DNA of 64,000 bases, taken from the NCBI RefSeq assembly GCF_051195255.1, contig NZ_JBNJLK010000012.1:1-64000 (forward strand), given 5' to 3'. The position numbers and the translations under genes are program-made. The notes beneath the pieces were generated by a model. The model saw only the letters and a program-made list of their open reading frames with translations, was not told the DNA's origin and ran no database searches. Below are positions 34,421-43,918 of the stretch, piece after piece. The stretch is from Falsirhodobacter sp051195255 (lineage in GTDB: Bacteria; Pseudomonadota; Alphaproteobacteria; Rhodobacterales; Rhodobacteraceae). Position 1 is the first letter of the stretch. Each line of letters starts with the position of its first letter.

Positions 34421-35269
34421 ATGACCTACAACACTGATATCGACACCGTCGGCAATACGACGATCTCCTCCTTGTTCGACAGCCAGTCCGACGCGGAACG
34501 CGCCATCGAGCGGCTGCGCGAAGTGGGTATTGCCTCCTCCCAGATCCGCACTGTGGAAGGAACGGAAACCACCACCGGCACCGTGTCGGATCCGGACCAC
34601 AACAAGGGCTTCTGGGACAAGCTTGGCGACTACTTCTTCCCGGATGAAGATCGCTATTCCTACGCGGAAGGGCTGTCGCGCGGTGGTTATCTGGTCACCG
34701 TGACCGGCCTGACCGATGCAGAATACGATGCCGCTCAGGCCATTCTGGATGACGAAGGCACGGTCAACCTCGATGAGCGCGAGGAAAGCTGGCGCTCCGA
34801 AGGCTGGGGTGGCTACGGGGCTAGCTCCTACGCGACCGCAGGTGCGGGTTCGCCGACGTTGGCATCCACCACCGACCATCTGACCGATGACGCCACCATT
34901 CCCGTCGTGGAAGAGCGGCTACGGGTCGGTAAGCGCGACGCAAGCCGCGGCCATGTGCGTGTGCGTGCCTACACGGTGGAAGAGCCGGTCAGCGAAAGCG
35001 TTGAGCTGCGCGAGGACCATGTCGAGCTGGAGCGCCGCCCCGTCGACCGTGCAGCAGTCGTAGACGAAGACTTCCGCGACCGGACCATCGAGGCCGAAGA
35101 ATATCGCGAAGAGGCCGTCGTCTCGAAAGACGCGCGTGTCGTGGAAGAGATCGGTCTGCGCAAGACCAGCGATACCCACCGCGAAACCATCTCCGACAGC
35201 GTGCGTCATACGGAAGTGGAGATCGACGACGATCGTGACGATCTGGGTCAGCCGAAGAAGCCGCTCTGA
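34421..35269 (+). CDS. Two-domain stress protein: GsiB/17M-like N terminus plus DUF2382
   Basis: A 282-residue acidic protein. The N-terminal ~110 residues (SSLFDSQSDAERAIERLRE; GGYLVTVTGLTDAEYDAAQ) resemble the general stress protein 17M/DUF1269-like fold, after which a linker (GYGASSYATAGAGSP) leads to a DUF2382 domain with TIPVVEERLRVGKRDASRG. The start at 34421 follows the preceding stop by 1 base. The role is likely in desiccation, oxidative or osmotic stress; this is inferred from family members. Confidence 0.85.
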   Translation: MTYNTDIDTVGNTTISSLFDSQSDAERAIERLREVGIASSQIRTVEGTETTTGTVSDPDHNKGFWDKLGDYFFPDEDRYSYAEGLSRGGYLVTVTGLTDAEYDAAQAILDDEGTVNLDEREESWRSEGWGGYGASSYATAGAGSPTLASTTDHLTDDATIPVVEERLRVGKRDASRGHVRVRAYTVEEPVSESVELREDHVELERRPVDRAAVVDEDFRDRTIEAEEYREEAVVSKDARVVEEIGLRKTSDTHRETISDSVRHTEVEIDDDRDDLGQPKKPL

Positions 35270-35352
35270 GCGTTTCTTCCGAATTTACGCAAGGGGCCGG
35301 TTCATCCGGCCCTTTTCCATTGATATGTGTGACGGCAAACCCGAGGACGTTC

Positions 35353-35787
35353 ATGCCGGTTGAAATCGAACGCAAGTTTCTCATCAAGACGGACGCATGG
35401 CGCGCAGGCGTCCGGCGGACATGGCACATCACCGACCATCTGATCGCAACGTTCGAAACCGGCAAGGCCTGGATCCGCATCTGCGATGCCAAGGCCATCC
35501 TGACGTTCAAAGGACAGCGCCATGGCTGCAGCCGGAGCGAGTATCACCTAGATCTGGATGCTCCGCATGCTCAGGCGATGATCAACGACTTTGCATCAAC
35601 TACTGCAATCGAGAAGAACCGCCACTATGTCGAAGTAGCCGGAGTTACCTGGCAGGTTGACGAATACCTCGGCGCGTTGGCCGGCTTCGTAACGACCGAC
35701 GTGGAGCTTCCCCGCGAGGACTATCCTTTGGTAATGCCAGCCTGGGCAGGTCGCGAAATCACCACGGATGCCCGCTTCGGAGCGTAG
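35353..35787 (+). CDS. CYTH-domain (triphosphatase tunnel) protein
   Basis: A 144-residue protein beginning with the CYTH signature E-x-E-x-K (VEIERKFLIK). Further charged strands (AILTFKGQR, IEKNRHYVEV, DVELPRED) line the predicted tunnel. CYTH enzymes bind triphosphate groups with divalent metals and act as inorganic triphosphatases. It is short for the family (CYTH alone, no CHAD domain). The start at 35353 is set by the signature. Confidence 0.88.
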   Translation: MPVEIERKFLIKTDAWRAGVRRTWHITDHLIATFETGKAWIRICDAKAILTFKGQRHGCSRSEYHLDLDAPHAQAMINDFASTTAIEKNRHYVEVAGVTWQVDEYLGALAGFVTTDVELPREDYPLVMPAWAGREITTDARFGA

Positions 35788-35874
35788 GCTTTGTCGGCTG
35801 CTGCCCATCTTGGAGAAGGGGCGATCGCAAAGCTCCTAAGGATTGCTAGGGCGCAGAACGGGTGAGGATGAACG

Positions 35875-36372
35875 ATGAGTGAAACGTCTATGGACGACCA
35901 TGAAGAGAATGGCCGAAGGCTTTCAGTCTACCGGCAGGAGATCCATTTTGAGTCCCAGATGCTGTCCAGCCGATTGGGGGAGTATCTCTCGGCGCAGTCG
36001 TTCCTGATCATCGCCTATGCGTCGTCCATGAGCGCCGGATGGTCGAAGCCCGGGATTTTTCTCTTGCTTGTCCCGCTTCCGATGACCCTTCTGGGGCTGG
36101 TGCTGTCGATCGATGCCCAGCGGTCGATCAAAAGCTCGTATCAAGTGATCGACCGCTGGCACGACCGGCAGAACGCGCTGATGGCGCAAAAGCGCGATCT
36201 TGCGAGCTACTGGCCCACCCAGAACGATGATGAGGACGCGCCGTCCGATCCCACCCTGAAGTCCAACTTCTACCGGGGCTCACGCTTCGCGACCCGCTCC
36301 CCGTGGATCTTCATCGTCACGTGGATCTATCTGGCGACCGTGTCGATCGGCCTATTTGTAGGCGGCGAATAA
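35875..36372 (+). CDS. Three-helix membrane protein of unknown function
   Basis: A 165-residue protein with predicted membrane segments near 40-54 (SAQSFLIIAYASSM), 60-78 (GIFLLLVPLPMTLLGLVL) and 144-162 (IFIVTWIYLATVSIGLF). An N-terminal amphipathic region (YRQEIHFESQMLSS) and a cytoplasmic loop (YQVIDRWHDRQNALM) lie between. No family is recognised. It is co-oriented with the stress genes upstream, 87 bases after the CYTH gene. Confidence 0.7.
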   Translation: MSETSMDDHEENGRRLSVYRQEIHFESQMLSSRLGEYLSAQSFLIIAYASSMSAGWSKPGIFLLLVPLPMTLLGLVLSIDAQRSIKSSYQVIDRWHDRQNALMAQKRDLASYWPTQNDDEDAPSDPTLKSNFYRGSRFATRSPWIFIVTWIYLATVSIGLFVGGE

Positions 36373-36479
36373 GAAGCGTCTGCGTTTCAATAACATATGA
36401 CAGATTATTGAAACCAGATATAGTCTATATTTGTCTGATGCTTGCGTGATGTAACAAGAGTAAAGCTTGATTGTCTACT

Positions 36480-37712
36480 TCAGCACGGCATTGCAAACGT
36501 GAAGACTGTTTTAGTGTCATCCGAAACAACAGACACCGCGCCGCCATGCGCCTTGGCTATTTCCGCTGCAATATAGAGGCCAAGGCCCAGGCCCTCCCGG
36601 CTCGACGTGTCGCCGCCCCTCTTGAAAGGCAGAAACAGGTCGGAAAGCCTGCCCTCGGGAATGGCCTTGCCTTCGTTGGCGACTTGCAGTCGGAACATGC
36701 CGTCGACCACACGGGCGGACACCTGGATCGGGCGATCCTGGGCACCATGCGTGATGGCGTTGCCCAAAAGATTTGAGAGCAGTTGCGCGATACGGGCGCG
36801 GTCACAATCGACGGGGTGCGGGATGTCGATGGTCGCGTGGATACCATGATCAGGGGCCACGGCGCGAAACTCGGCGACAATCAGGTTCAGCATTCCGGCA
36901 AGATCGGCATTCTTGGATCGAACCAGGACAATGCCGCCGCCCAGTCTGTTGCGCGCGTGATCCATGAGGTTGTTCACGAGATCGGCCATGCGTCGCGCTG
37001 TGGCATCCATCAGGCTAATCGTCTCTTTCGCCTGCGGGTCCGCGTGACGTGCCAGTATCCGCAAACCCGAGCGGATCGCCGCCACAGGGTTGCGCAGATC
37101 GTGAGCAAGGATCGCCAGAAATTGCTCCTGCACGTCTGCGAGGTGGCGCTCTTTCGCAAGCTCCCCTCGAGTTTCCAGAAGCTTGTCTTCAGCGTGCAGG
37201 CTGTCGCCGATCAACTGCGCGAATAGGCGGACCATTTTGAGGATGCGATTGTCGAGCAGCTGGTTTGGCTCCGGATCCAAGGCGCACAGCGTGCCGAAGA
37301 ACGTGCCATCAGGGCGAAGGATGGGGATCGAGAGGTAGCTTCGGAAACCATAAATTTTGGGGGTGTGATGATCGCAATAGACATCATCGGACCGAACGTC
37401 GTTTATGACAATTTCGGACGTATGCTGACGGATCTCGTGACAAAGGGTGGATTCCACCGCGAGTTCGTCGCCGGGCGTCAAGCCAAAGTCGAGGTAGTCG
37501 ACGGCACTGCAAGTGATCCAACGTTGCTCGTTCACGCGAGCGATCGCCGCAAAACGCAGCCCGGTCGCCATGCAGACGGTTTCGAGCATCGTCTGAACCG
37601 ACACATTGTCGCGCACGGCGACGATATCGGCACGGAAGTCGTGTCCGTCCACTTTACCGGACTGACCAACAGCCTCATCAGCGTCGAAACTTTCGCGATC
37701 GTTCACACTCAT
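36480..37712 (-). CDS. GAF-domain sensor histidine kinase
   Basis: A 410-residue soluble kinase. A GAF domain (about 35-180, with FRSYLSIPILRPDGTFFGTL) leads to HisKA with ILAHDLRNPVAAIRS and HATPase with N-box LLGNAITHGAQ and G2 EGLGLGLYIAAEI. The HisKA/HATPase part closely resembles that of the kinase at 5740 (both have ARNRLGGGI), so they are paralogues. The G1 box is again unusual (VANEGKAIPEG). GAF could bind a small ligand or bilin. Partner unknown. Confidence 0.9.
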   Translation of the reverse strand: MSVNDRESFDADEAVGQSGKVDGHDFRADIVAVRDNVSVQTMLETVCMATGLRFAAIARVNEQRWITCSAVDYLDFGLTPGDELAVESTLCHEIRQHTSEIVINDVRSDDVYCDHHTPKIYGFRSYLSIPILRPDGTFFGTLCALDPEPNQLLDNRILKMVRLFAQLIGDSLHAEDKLLETRGELAKERHLADVQEQFLAILAHDLRNPVAAIRSGLRILARHADPQAKETISLMDATARRMADLVNNLMDHARNRLGGGIVLVRSKNADLAGMLNLIVAEFRAVAPDHGIHATIDIPHPVDCDRARIAQLLSNLLGNAITHGAQDRPIQVSARVVDGMFRLQVANEGKAIPEGRLSDLFLPFKRGGDTSSREGLGLGLYIAAEIAKAHGGAVSVVSDDTKTVFTFAMPC

Positions 37713-37988
37713 CACCATTGCAGATCAGGGGAATTGCGCTCTCAGGCACGGGCCCTTTCAATCTTCCCGTTCTTATATCCCAATGTCTTTCGCTGGAACA
37801 GAAGGTCATGCCTCACACGTCATATCCGTACGTGATTGGGGAGCATGCCGCATCCTGCGCCACATGCTCGGTCATGCATTCGTTGACCAGATGTTTTATG
37901 GGAGGTCATGGTCAGTATAAGGCAACGCAGCCTTGTCACCCGCCAAGTCCCGATCGAATTCACAAGACTGCTTTTCCCCCGGCAAAGT

Positions 37989-39077
37989 TCAAACCGGCAC
38001 CTCTTCAATCTTGACCGGGTTCACCGCCACGATGCCGTTCTCTTCGTGCCGGAAGTCCGACAGGGCGGCATAGACCTGCAGACGCGCCCGCATAACGGAT
38101 CCCAGCGGCTGATGATCCCGCAAGGCGTGCGCCGGGCGGAACGTCATCCGCTCGTGGAAGAAATCCTGACGGGCTGGGCTGTAGGCGTCTTGGCGCGGCA
38201 GTTGAAGAACGGCCACGGTCCGATAGGGGGATTCCTCTTCGGACCATTCCACCGACGCGTCCTCGATGGGTTGCGTGTCCGCATCCGTCCAGAGCTGGAC
38301 GCGGATCTCGAACGTGACGTCGTGCCGGGCGAAATGGGCGACGGTGGCATGGCGGAAGCCGTCCTCGTCCTCGTGCGGGTCCAGCCGCCAGTCCGACAAG
38401 GCCTCCTGCGCCGCGCCCACCGGAAACGCGGCGATCTTCGCGACATGCGCGCCAAAACGCAGCGGGGCCTGGCTGTAATAGGGTTCCGACAGCGGGTGGG
38501 AGAACGGATGCCCGAAAAAATCCGCCTTCGGGCTGTTCGCCCCGACGGCGTTCAGGACGCGGTTGAAGTTGCGCGCGGCAAGGGACACAGCGCTTTTCAC
38601 CCCCTCGGGAAGGCCCGTCGACTTTCCGATCACGGTGCCGTCCCGCAGGAAGCCCTTCGCGGTGCTGGACGGAAAGGTCGCACCGCTGGCAAGGACGAAG
38701 TCCTGCGTGTCGCCCGCATGTCCGGCAAGCTTCTCGCCCGTCGCCCCGAACACCTTGACCGACATGCCGCGATGGGTGGACACGCGATCGCCGAGCCGCT
38801 CTCCCGGTCCCTGCGCGAAGCGGACGGCCACCGGAAGGGTGCCCGGCGCGGCGAACAGCCCCTGGGCCAGTTCGGGTGGCAGGTCCGGCGCGATCTCCAG
38901 CGTGCCGGTCACGAGCGCGGTGGACTTGGCGTGGCTGGCGCGGACGGCATGGCCCTCCCGCTCCTGCACCGTGCGGCTCTGGTCGGTCATGCCTTCGATG
39001 ATCCCGTCGATCGTGGCCTGCTCGTCGGCCTCGGGCGTCTCGATGCCGGGATGATAGGAAAGGGGTGCCTGGGTCAA
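37989..39077 (-). CDS. Catalase-family protein, copy 2
   Basis: A 362-residue catalase-like protein, about three-quarters identical by eye to copy 1 at 4566-5654 and the same length. It has RASHAKS, RFAQGPGERLGDR, TQDFVLASG, PYYSQAPLRFG and DHQPLGSVMRARLQVY. It starts at a TTG (39077), preceded by AAGGA 8 bases upstream, as in copy 1. Upstream codons in the open frame are not supported. It is divergent from the sugar dehydrogenase at 39232. Predicted peroxide-handling heme protein. Confidence 0.85.
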   Translation of the reverse strand: MTQAPLSYHPGIETPEADEQATIDGIIEGMTDQSRTVQEREGHAVRASHAKSTALVTGTLEIAPDLPPELAQGLFAAPGTLPVAVRFAQGPGERLGDRVSTHRGMSVKVFGATGEKLAGHAGDTQDFVLASGATFPSSTAKGFLRDGTVIGKSTGLPEGVKSAVSLAARNFNRVLNAVGANSPKADFFGHPFSHPLSEPYYSQAPLRFGAHVAKIAAFPVGAAQEALSDWRLDPHEDEDGFRHATVAHFARHDVTFEIRVQLWTDADTQPIEDASVEWSEEESPYRTVAVLQLPRQDAYSPARQDFFHERMTFRPAHALRDHQPLGSVMRARLQVYAALSDFRHEENGIVAVNPVKIEEVPV

Positions 39078-39231
39078 TCCTCGGATCCTTGTGCGACGAC
39101 AGGACAGGATGTCCGTCTCGAGAAACCAAGTGGAAATCGGTGGATCGAGTTCCGCCCCGCACCAATCCTGAGGAACAATAATAGATCGCCCGCGCTTCAA
39201 AGGCGAATGAACCATTATCGAGGAGCTTGCC

Positions 39232-40998
39232 ATGCCCGCCCGACGTTCTGCTCCGATACTGATGGCGGGGATACTGGTTCCCTTGGCCTCCTTCGCTCAA
39301 CCTGTCGGCCAGTCCGGCATGTATTCGGACGTGACCGTGCAGGGTTCCATCCTTGAACCCTCACCCATCGATGTGGCGGATGATGCGCAGTTGACGGGAA
39401 TGATCACCGCCCCCGATGGCGCGCGGGTGGAGGTGTTCGCCCGGGGCCTCACCAATCCGCGCATGCTGGCCGTGTCGGATGCGGGTATCCTCTATGCCAC
39501 GCGGCGCAGCGTGGGCGATGTCGTCATGTTGAGGGACGAGGATGGAGACGGGCAGGCGGAGGCGCCGGTCACGGTGGCCAGCCGCGCCGGGATGCACGGG
39601 ATCGCTTTCGATGGTGACAGGGTGTTCCTGGCCACCGTCAACGACGTCTACGTGGCAGATGTGGCGGCGGACGGCACCTTCGGCCCCCTGACCCGCATCA
39701 TCACCGACCTGCCTGATGCGGGGCAGCATCCCAACCGCACGCTGGCGGTGGGACCGGATGGCAAGCTCTACATCTCCGCGGGCAGCACCTGCAACGCCTG
39801 TCCCGAGCCGAACCCCGAAAACGCCACCATGCTGCGGGCGGAGCCTGACGGCAGCAGTCGCACGATCTTCGCCAGCGGGCTGCGCAACACCATCGGCTTC
39901 GACTGGGAACCCGCCTCTGGCCAGCTGTGGGGGATCGACCACGGCATCGACTGGCTGGGCGACGAGGCGCAGATCGAGGAACTGAACCACATCCGGCAGG
40001 GCAAGAACTACGGCTGGCCCTTTATCTTCGGCATGGGCGAGGCCAACCCCCAGGACAATCCGCCCCCCGGCACCAGCCTCGAGACTTGGGCCGCCATGTC
40101 GGAAGAACCGAAGCTGGGCTACACCCCGCACGCGGCGCCGATGCAGATGGCGTTCTATGACGGTGCCATGTTCCCCGAATGGAAGGGCGATGCCCTTGTG
40201 GCGATGCGCGGATCCTGGAACCGTCGGCCGCCCTCGGGCTACGAGGTGGTGCGCATCAATTACGAACGCGGGCAGCCCGTATCGGTGGAACCCGTCCTTT
40301 CGGGCTTCTTGGTGCAGCAAAACGACGCCTGGGGCTATCTTGGACGGCCCACGGGTGTGGCTGTCGGCGCCGATGGCGCGATCTTCGTGGCCGATGATAG
40401 CCAGGGCATCATCTACCGGGTCAGTTCCGACACGCCTGCCGCCGGCGGACCGGGCGCCCCTGCTCCCAATGCCTTGATGGACCCTGCGCCCCAGCCCGTC
40501 GCGATCGACGCCGTCGAGGCGGAAGGCACGCTTGTGGTCACCTCCGCCTTCAAGGCGAACGAGGGCGTCGCCGAGGCGTTCACCCGAAATGGCGACAACG
40601 CCTCTCCGCCCCTGCAATGGTCGGGTGCGCCGGAAGGCACGCAGTCCTATGTCATCATCGCGGATGATCCGGACGCGGCCAGCCGCAAGCCCACGACACA
40701 CTGGATCGCCTATGACATCCCGGCAACGGTGACGGCGTTGCGTGAAGGCATGCCCACCGAAGCCTCCCTGCCCGATCCGGCCGGCATGAAGCAGGGCACC
40801 AATTCGACCGGCTCCACCGGCTACACCGGCCCGAACCCGCCGGCGACCGATGGTCCGCACAACTATCACTTCCAGATCTTCGCGCTGGACGTGCCCACGC
40901 TTGGCCTTGATCCCGCCGCGGATCGGGCGGCCGTGCTGGACGCCCTGCGCAACCACGTTCTTGCCAAGGGCGAGATCGTCGGAACCTACGACAAGTAA
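39232..40998 (+). CDS. Exported PQQ-type sugar dehydrogenase fused to a PEBP (YbhB-like) domain
   Basis: A 588-residue exported protein (signal peptide ILVPLASFAQ). Residues ~55-405 are a beta-propeller of the glucose/sorbosone dehydrogenase family: AGMHGIAFDGDRVFLAT, HPNRTLAVGPDGKLYIS, FASGLRNTIGFDW, GKNYGWPF. A Pro/Ala linker (APAPNALMDPAPQPV) leads to a phosphatidylethanolamine-binding-like domain (about 425-588): FTRNGDNASPPLQWSGAP, THWIAYDIPA, GPNPPATDGPHNYHF. Both domains are normally separate proteins, so this is a fusion. It is followed closely by an esterase and a DUF4142 gene, likely an operon of exported stress proteins. Confidence 0.85.
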   Translation: MPARRSAPILMAGILVPLASFAQPVGQSGMYSDVTVQGSILEPSPIDVADDAQLTGMITAPDGARVEVFARGLTNPRMLAVSDAGILYATRRSVGDVVMLRDEDGDGQAEAPVTVASRAGMHGIAFDGDRVFLATVNDVYVADVAADGTFGPLTRIITDLPDAGQHPNRTLAVGPDGKLYISAGSTCNACPEPNPENATMLRAEPDGSSRTIFASGLRNTIGFDWEPASGQLWGIDHGIDWLGDEAQIEELNHIRQGKNYGWPFIFGMGEANPQDNPPPGTSLETWAAMSEEPKLGYTPHAAPMQMAFYDGAMFPEWKGDALVAMRGSWNRRPPSGYEVVRINYERGQPVSVEPVLSGFLVQQNDAWGYLGRPTGVAVGADGAIFVADDSQGIIYRVSSDTPAAGGPGAPAPNALMDPAPQPVAIDAVEAEGTLVVTSAFKANEGVAEAFTRNGDNASPPLQWSGAPEGTQSYVIIADDPDAASRKPTTHWIAYDIPATVTALREGMPTEASLPDPAGMKQGTNSTGSTGYTGPNPPATDGPHNYHFQIFALDVPTLGLDPAADRAAVLDALRNHVLAKGEIVGTYDK

Positions 40999-41016
40999 CC
41001 CCTGACGGAGAATTCC

Positions 41017-42048
41017 ATGCTGATCCGCGCCATGACCTGTGCCGCCGCACTGGTCGCCACCACCGCCCTGCCGATCTGGGCCGAGCCTTCCCAGGACATG
41101 AAAGCCGTACTGGACAAGCTGTCCGAACTGGGCGCGAAGCCCGTGCACACGCTGGACGTCGGGGAGGCCCGGATGCAGGCCTCTCCGGCCGATGCCGCCA
41201 AGGCGGTCCAGTGGACGAACCGCATCCCCTCGGCGCCCGAAGGGCAGATCGCCACGCGCGACATCACCATCCCGACAGCGAACGGCCCCCTGCCCGCCCG
41301 CCTTTACATCCCCGAAGGCGAAGGCCCCTTCCCCGTCATCGTCTACTATCACGGCGGCGGCTGGGTCATCGCGGACCTGAACACCTACGACGCCACTCCG
41401 CGTTCCCTGACGCATGGCACGAAGGCGATCACGGTGTCCGTGGACTACCGCCACGCGCCCGAGCACATGTTCCCCGCCGCGCATGAGGATGCGTGGAACG
41501 CCTATTCCTGGGTGATGGAGAACGCGGCCAGCTTCAACGGGGATGCCAGCCGCGTGGCCGTCGCGGGCGAAAGCGCCGGTGCCAACCTGGCGGCCAACGT
41601 GTCGCTGATGGCGCGGGAGCGTGAGGCGACACTGCCGGTGCACGAACTGCTGGTCTATCCCATCGCCGGCAACGACACGACGACCCCGTCCTATACCGAG
41701 AATGCCGAACAGGTGCCGCTGGGCAAGGCGGACATGGAATGGTTCATCCGGCACGTCTTCACCTCTCCGGATCAGGCGGCGGACACGCGCGTGAATCTTC
41801 TGGGACACGAGAGCTTCGAAGGCCTGCCCTCCACCACCGTGATCCTGGCCGAACTGGACCCGCTGCGGTCGGAAGGCGAAGCGCTGGCCAAGGCCATGGA
41901 AGAGGATGGCGTTCCCGTCGAGTCCCGCGTGTTCACCGGGGTCACGCATGAATTCTTCGGCATGGGCAAGGTCGTCGGCGCCGCGAAAGAGGCCAACGAC
42001 ATGGCCATCACCGGCCTGAACGCCGCCTTCGACGCGGCCGAGAATTGA
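41017..42048 (+). CDS. Exported HSL-family esterase (alpha/beta hydrolase)
   Basis: A 343-residue hydrolase with a signal peptide (ALVATTALPIWA). The hormone-sensitive-lipase marks are present: HGGGWVIAD for the oxyanion hole, GESAGANLAANV with the nucleophile Ser, LAELDPLRSEG with the Asp, and VTHEFFGMG with the His. It probably cleaves short-chain esters in the periplasm. It starts 18 bases after the dehydrogenase gene. Confidence 0.9.
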   Translation: MLIRAMTCAAALVATTALPIWAEPSQDMKAVLDKLSELGAKPVHTLDVGEARMQASPADAAKAVQWTNRIPSAPEGQIATRDITIPTANGPLPARLYIPEGEGPFPVIVYYHGGGWVIADLNTYDATPRSLTHGTKAITVSVDYRHAPEHMFPAAHEDAWNAYSWVMENAASFNGDASRVAVAGESAGANLAANVSLMAREREATLPVHELLVYPIAGNDTTTPSYTENAEQVPLGKADMEWFIRHVFTSPDQAADTRVNLLGHESFEGLPSTTVILAELDPLRSEGEALAKAMEEDGVPVESRVFTGVTHEFFGMGKVVGAAKEANDMAITGLNAAFDAAEN

Positions 42049-42059
42049 GGAGATCGCCC

Positions 42060-42569
42060 ATGAAACGTTCCGCACTCGCCCTGTCGCTGGCCCTGCTTCC
42101 CGTCGCCGGTTTCGCGCAGGACACGACCCTGCCCGTGGCCGTCATCGACGTCCCGCCGGCCGCTTTCGTGAAACAGGCCGCAAGCTCCAACATGTTCGAG
42201 ATCCAGTCGAGCGAGATGGCACAGGAAAAAGCCACGTCGGAGGATCTGAAGACCTTTGCCGCCGACATGATCGCCGACCACACCAAGGCGGGCGAGGACA
42301 TGCACGCGGCCGCCGGCGACACGCCGGTGCCGGAGGAGCTGTCACCAAAGCACACCGCGATGCTTGCCCTTCTGACCGAGGCCGAGGGGGCGGAATTCGA
42401 CATGCTCTACAAGGAGATGCAGGCCGTCGGACATGCCGAGGCCGTGACTCTGTTCACGACCTTCGCCGCGTCGGGCCAAGGCACCGACCTTCAGAAGTTC
42501 GCCGAGACGACTCTGCCGGTGCTGAAGGAGCACAAGACGCATATCGACCATCTTGTGGCGATGCCCTGA
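42060..42569 (+). CDS. DUF4142 exported stress protein
   Basis: A 169-residue protein with a signal peptide (LALSLALLPVAGFAQ) and a DUF4142 (ferritin-like helical bundle) domain: FVKQAASSNMFEIQSSEMA, DLKTFAADMIADHTKAGED and AEFDMLYKEMQAVGHAEAV. The ATG at 42060 with GAGGAG upstream is preferred over the frame start at 42045. It is 11 bases after the esterase stop, in the same operon, and ends at a terminator. DUF4142 proteins are common in stress-tolerant bacteria and of unknown chemistry. Confidence 0.88.
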   Translation: MKRSALALSLALLPVAGFAQDTTLPVAVIDVPPAAFVKQAASSNMFEIQSSEMAQEKATSEDLKTFAADMIADHTKAGEDMHAAAGDTPVPEELSPKHTAMLALLTEAEGAEFDMLYKEMQAVGHAEAVTLFTTFAASGQGTDLQKFAETTLPVLKEHKTHIDHLVAMP

Positions 42570-42579
42570 TCCACGGCAG

Positions 42580-42607
42580 GCCGCCCCCGAAACGAGGCGG
42601 CTTCTTC
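42580..42607 (+). terminator. Terminator of the dehydrogenase-esterase-DUF4142 operon
   Basis: A GCCGCC/GGCGGC stem (42580-42585 with 42596-42601) with a 10-base loop followed by TTCTTC, 10 bases after the DUF4142 stop. Confidence 0.65.
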
Positions 42608-42674
42608 ACATCCTCGGCGGGTCGCCGCCGAAGATGACCCCCTTCCGCCACGCACGCCGCAGCCCGAGGATCCG

Positions 42675-43772
42675 ATGCAGCCCCCCATTTACTACACACC
42701 GGACATCGAACAGATCCCGGATGACGAAGCCGAGACAATCGCTGGCCTGAACGCCGTACTGAAAGACATTCTGGACACGACCTCGGCCGATTACGGTCAC
42801 GCGGTGCGGGCCGTCCACGCCAAGAGCCACGGTCTGATCGAGGCGGAGCTGGAGGTGCGTGCGGATCTGCCCTCCGAACTGGCGCAAGGTCTGTTTGCCA
42901 ATCCCGGCCGCCATCCGGCCGTCTTGCGGATTTCCACCAATCCCGGCGACATTCTTGCCGACAGCATCTCGGTCCCGCGCGGTGTGGCCCTGAAGATCAT
43001 GAATGTCGACGGCCCCCGGCTGGAAGGTGCGGAAGGACGCACGCAGGACTTCATCATGGTGAACGGCCCCGTCTTCAGCGCGCCGGATGCGGCATCGTTC
43101 CTGAAGAACCTGAAGTTGCTGGCCAAGACGACCGACCGCGCCGAATGGGCGAAGAAGGCGCTATCGGCAGTGCTTCGCGGCACCGAACGGGCCCTGGAGG
43201 CGGTGGGCGGGGAAAGCGCGACCCTGAAGACGATGGGCGGCGCGCCCAACGTCCACCCCCTTGGGGAAACGTATTACACGCAGACGGCCTTCCGCTTTGG
43301 CGATCACGTGGCGAAGCTGTCGCTTGTCCCGGTGTCGCAGACCCTTACCCGCCACACGGGGGAGATGATCAATGCCAAAGGCCGCCCCGACGCCCTTCGC
43401 GAGACGATCGCCCAGGATGCGGCGAAGGGGCCGTGCGAATGGGACCTGCGCGTGCAGTTGTGCCGCGATCTGGAAAAGATGCCGGTAGAGGATCCGACCG
43501 TCCTCTGGGGCGAGGAGATCTCTCCCTTCCGGTCGGTGGCCATTCTGCGCGCGGCCCCCCAGCCGGGATGGAGCGAGGCGCGTGCCGCGATCGTGGACGA
43601 GACGCTGCGCTTTTCCGTCTGGACGGGGCTGGAGGCGCATCGGCCCCTAGGCTCCGTCAATAGGGTGCGCCGGGCAACCTACGAGATGTCGAGCGGTTTC
43701 CGCGCCCGCACGAACGGCTGCCCCATCCACGAGCCGGCGACCGTGACCCTGCCCCGACCTGACCTGACCTGA
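42675..43772 (+). CDS. Catalase-family protein, copy 3 (divergent)
   Basis: A 365-residue catalase-like protein, clearly related to copies 1 and 2 but much more diverged. It has VHAKSHG, RISTNPGDILADS, RTQDFIMVNGP, TYYTQTAFRFGDH and EAHRPLGSVNRVRRATYE. It is on the opposite strand to copy 2 and lacks the TTG start, using the ATG at 42675. It lies 105 bases after the DUF4142 gene. Likely another peroxide-handling heme protein with its own regulation. Confidence 0.82.
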   Translation: MQPPIYYTPDIEQIPDDEAETIAGLNAVLKDILDTTSADYGHAVRAVHAKSHGLIEAELEVRADLPSELAQGLFANPGRHPAVLRISTNPGDILADSISVPRGVALKIMNVDGPRLEGAEGRTQDFIMVNGPVFSAPDAASFLKNLKLLAKTTDRAEWAKKALSAVLRGTERALEAVGGESATLKTMGGAPNVHPLGETYYTQTAFRFGDHVAKLSLVPVSQTLTRHTGEMINAKGRPDALRETIAQDAAKGPCEWDLRVQLCRDLEKMPVEDPTVLWGEEISPFRSVAILRAAPQPGWSEARAAIVDETLRFSVWTGLEAHRPLGSVNRVRRATYEMSSGFRARTNGCPIHEPATVTLPRPDLT

Positions 43773-43918
43773 CGGGCCCTACAGGTCGGAACGCCCGCCC
43801 GCCCATGTCCCGGACATGCGGCGGGCGGATGACTGCGCCCATCATGTGCATTATCAAGACGACACCAAAGCCATGCCGCAGGGACATGATCGCCGAAGGA
43901 TGACGCAGGGGCTCGCAT

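Noticed and set aside
37908..39356. 482-codon plus-strand frame
   Set aside because: Antisense to catalase copy 2; repeated Arg/Gly/His-rich composition.
39361..42075. 904-codon open frame on the minus strand
   Set aside because: It lies antisense to the dehydrogenase-esterase operon, both members of which have clear domains and signal peptides; the composition (Gly/Arg/His-rich) is typical of a high-GC shadow frame.
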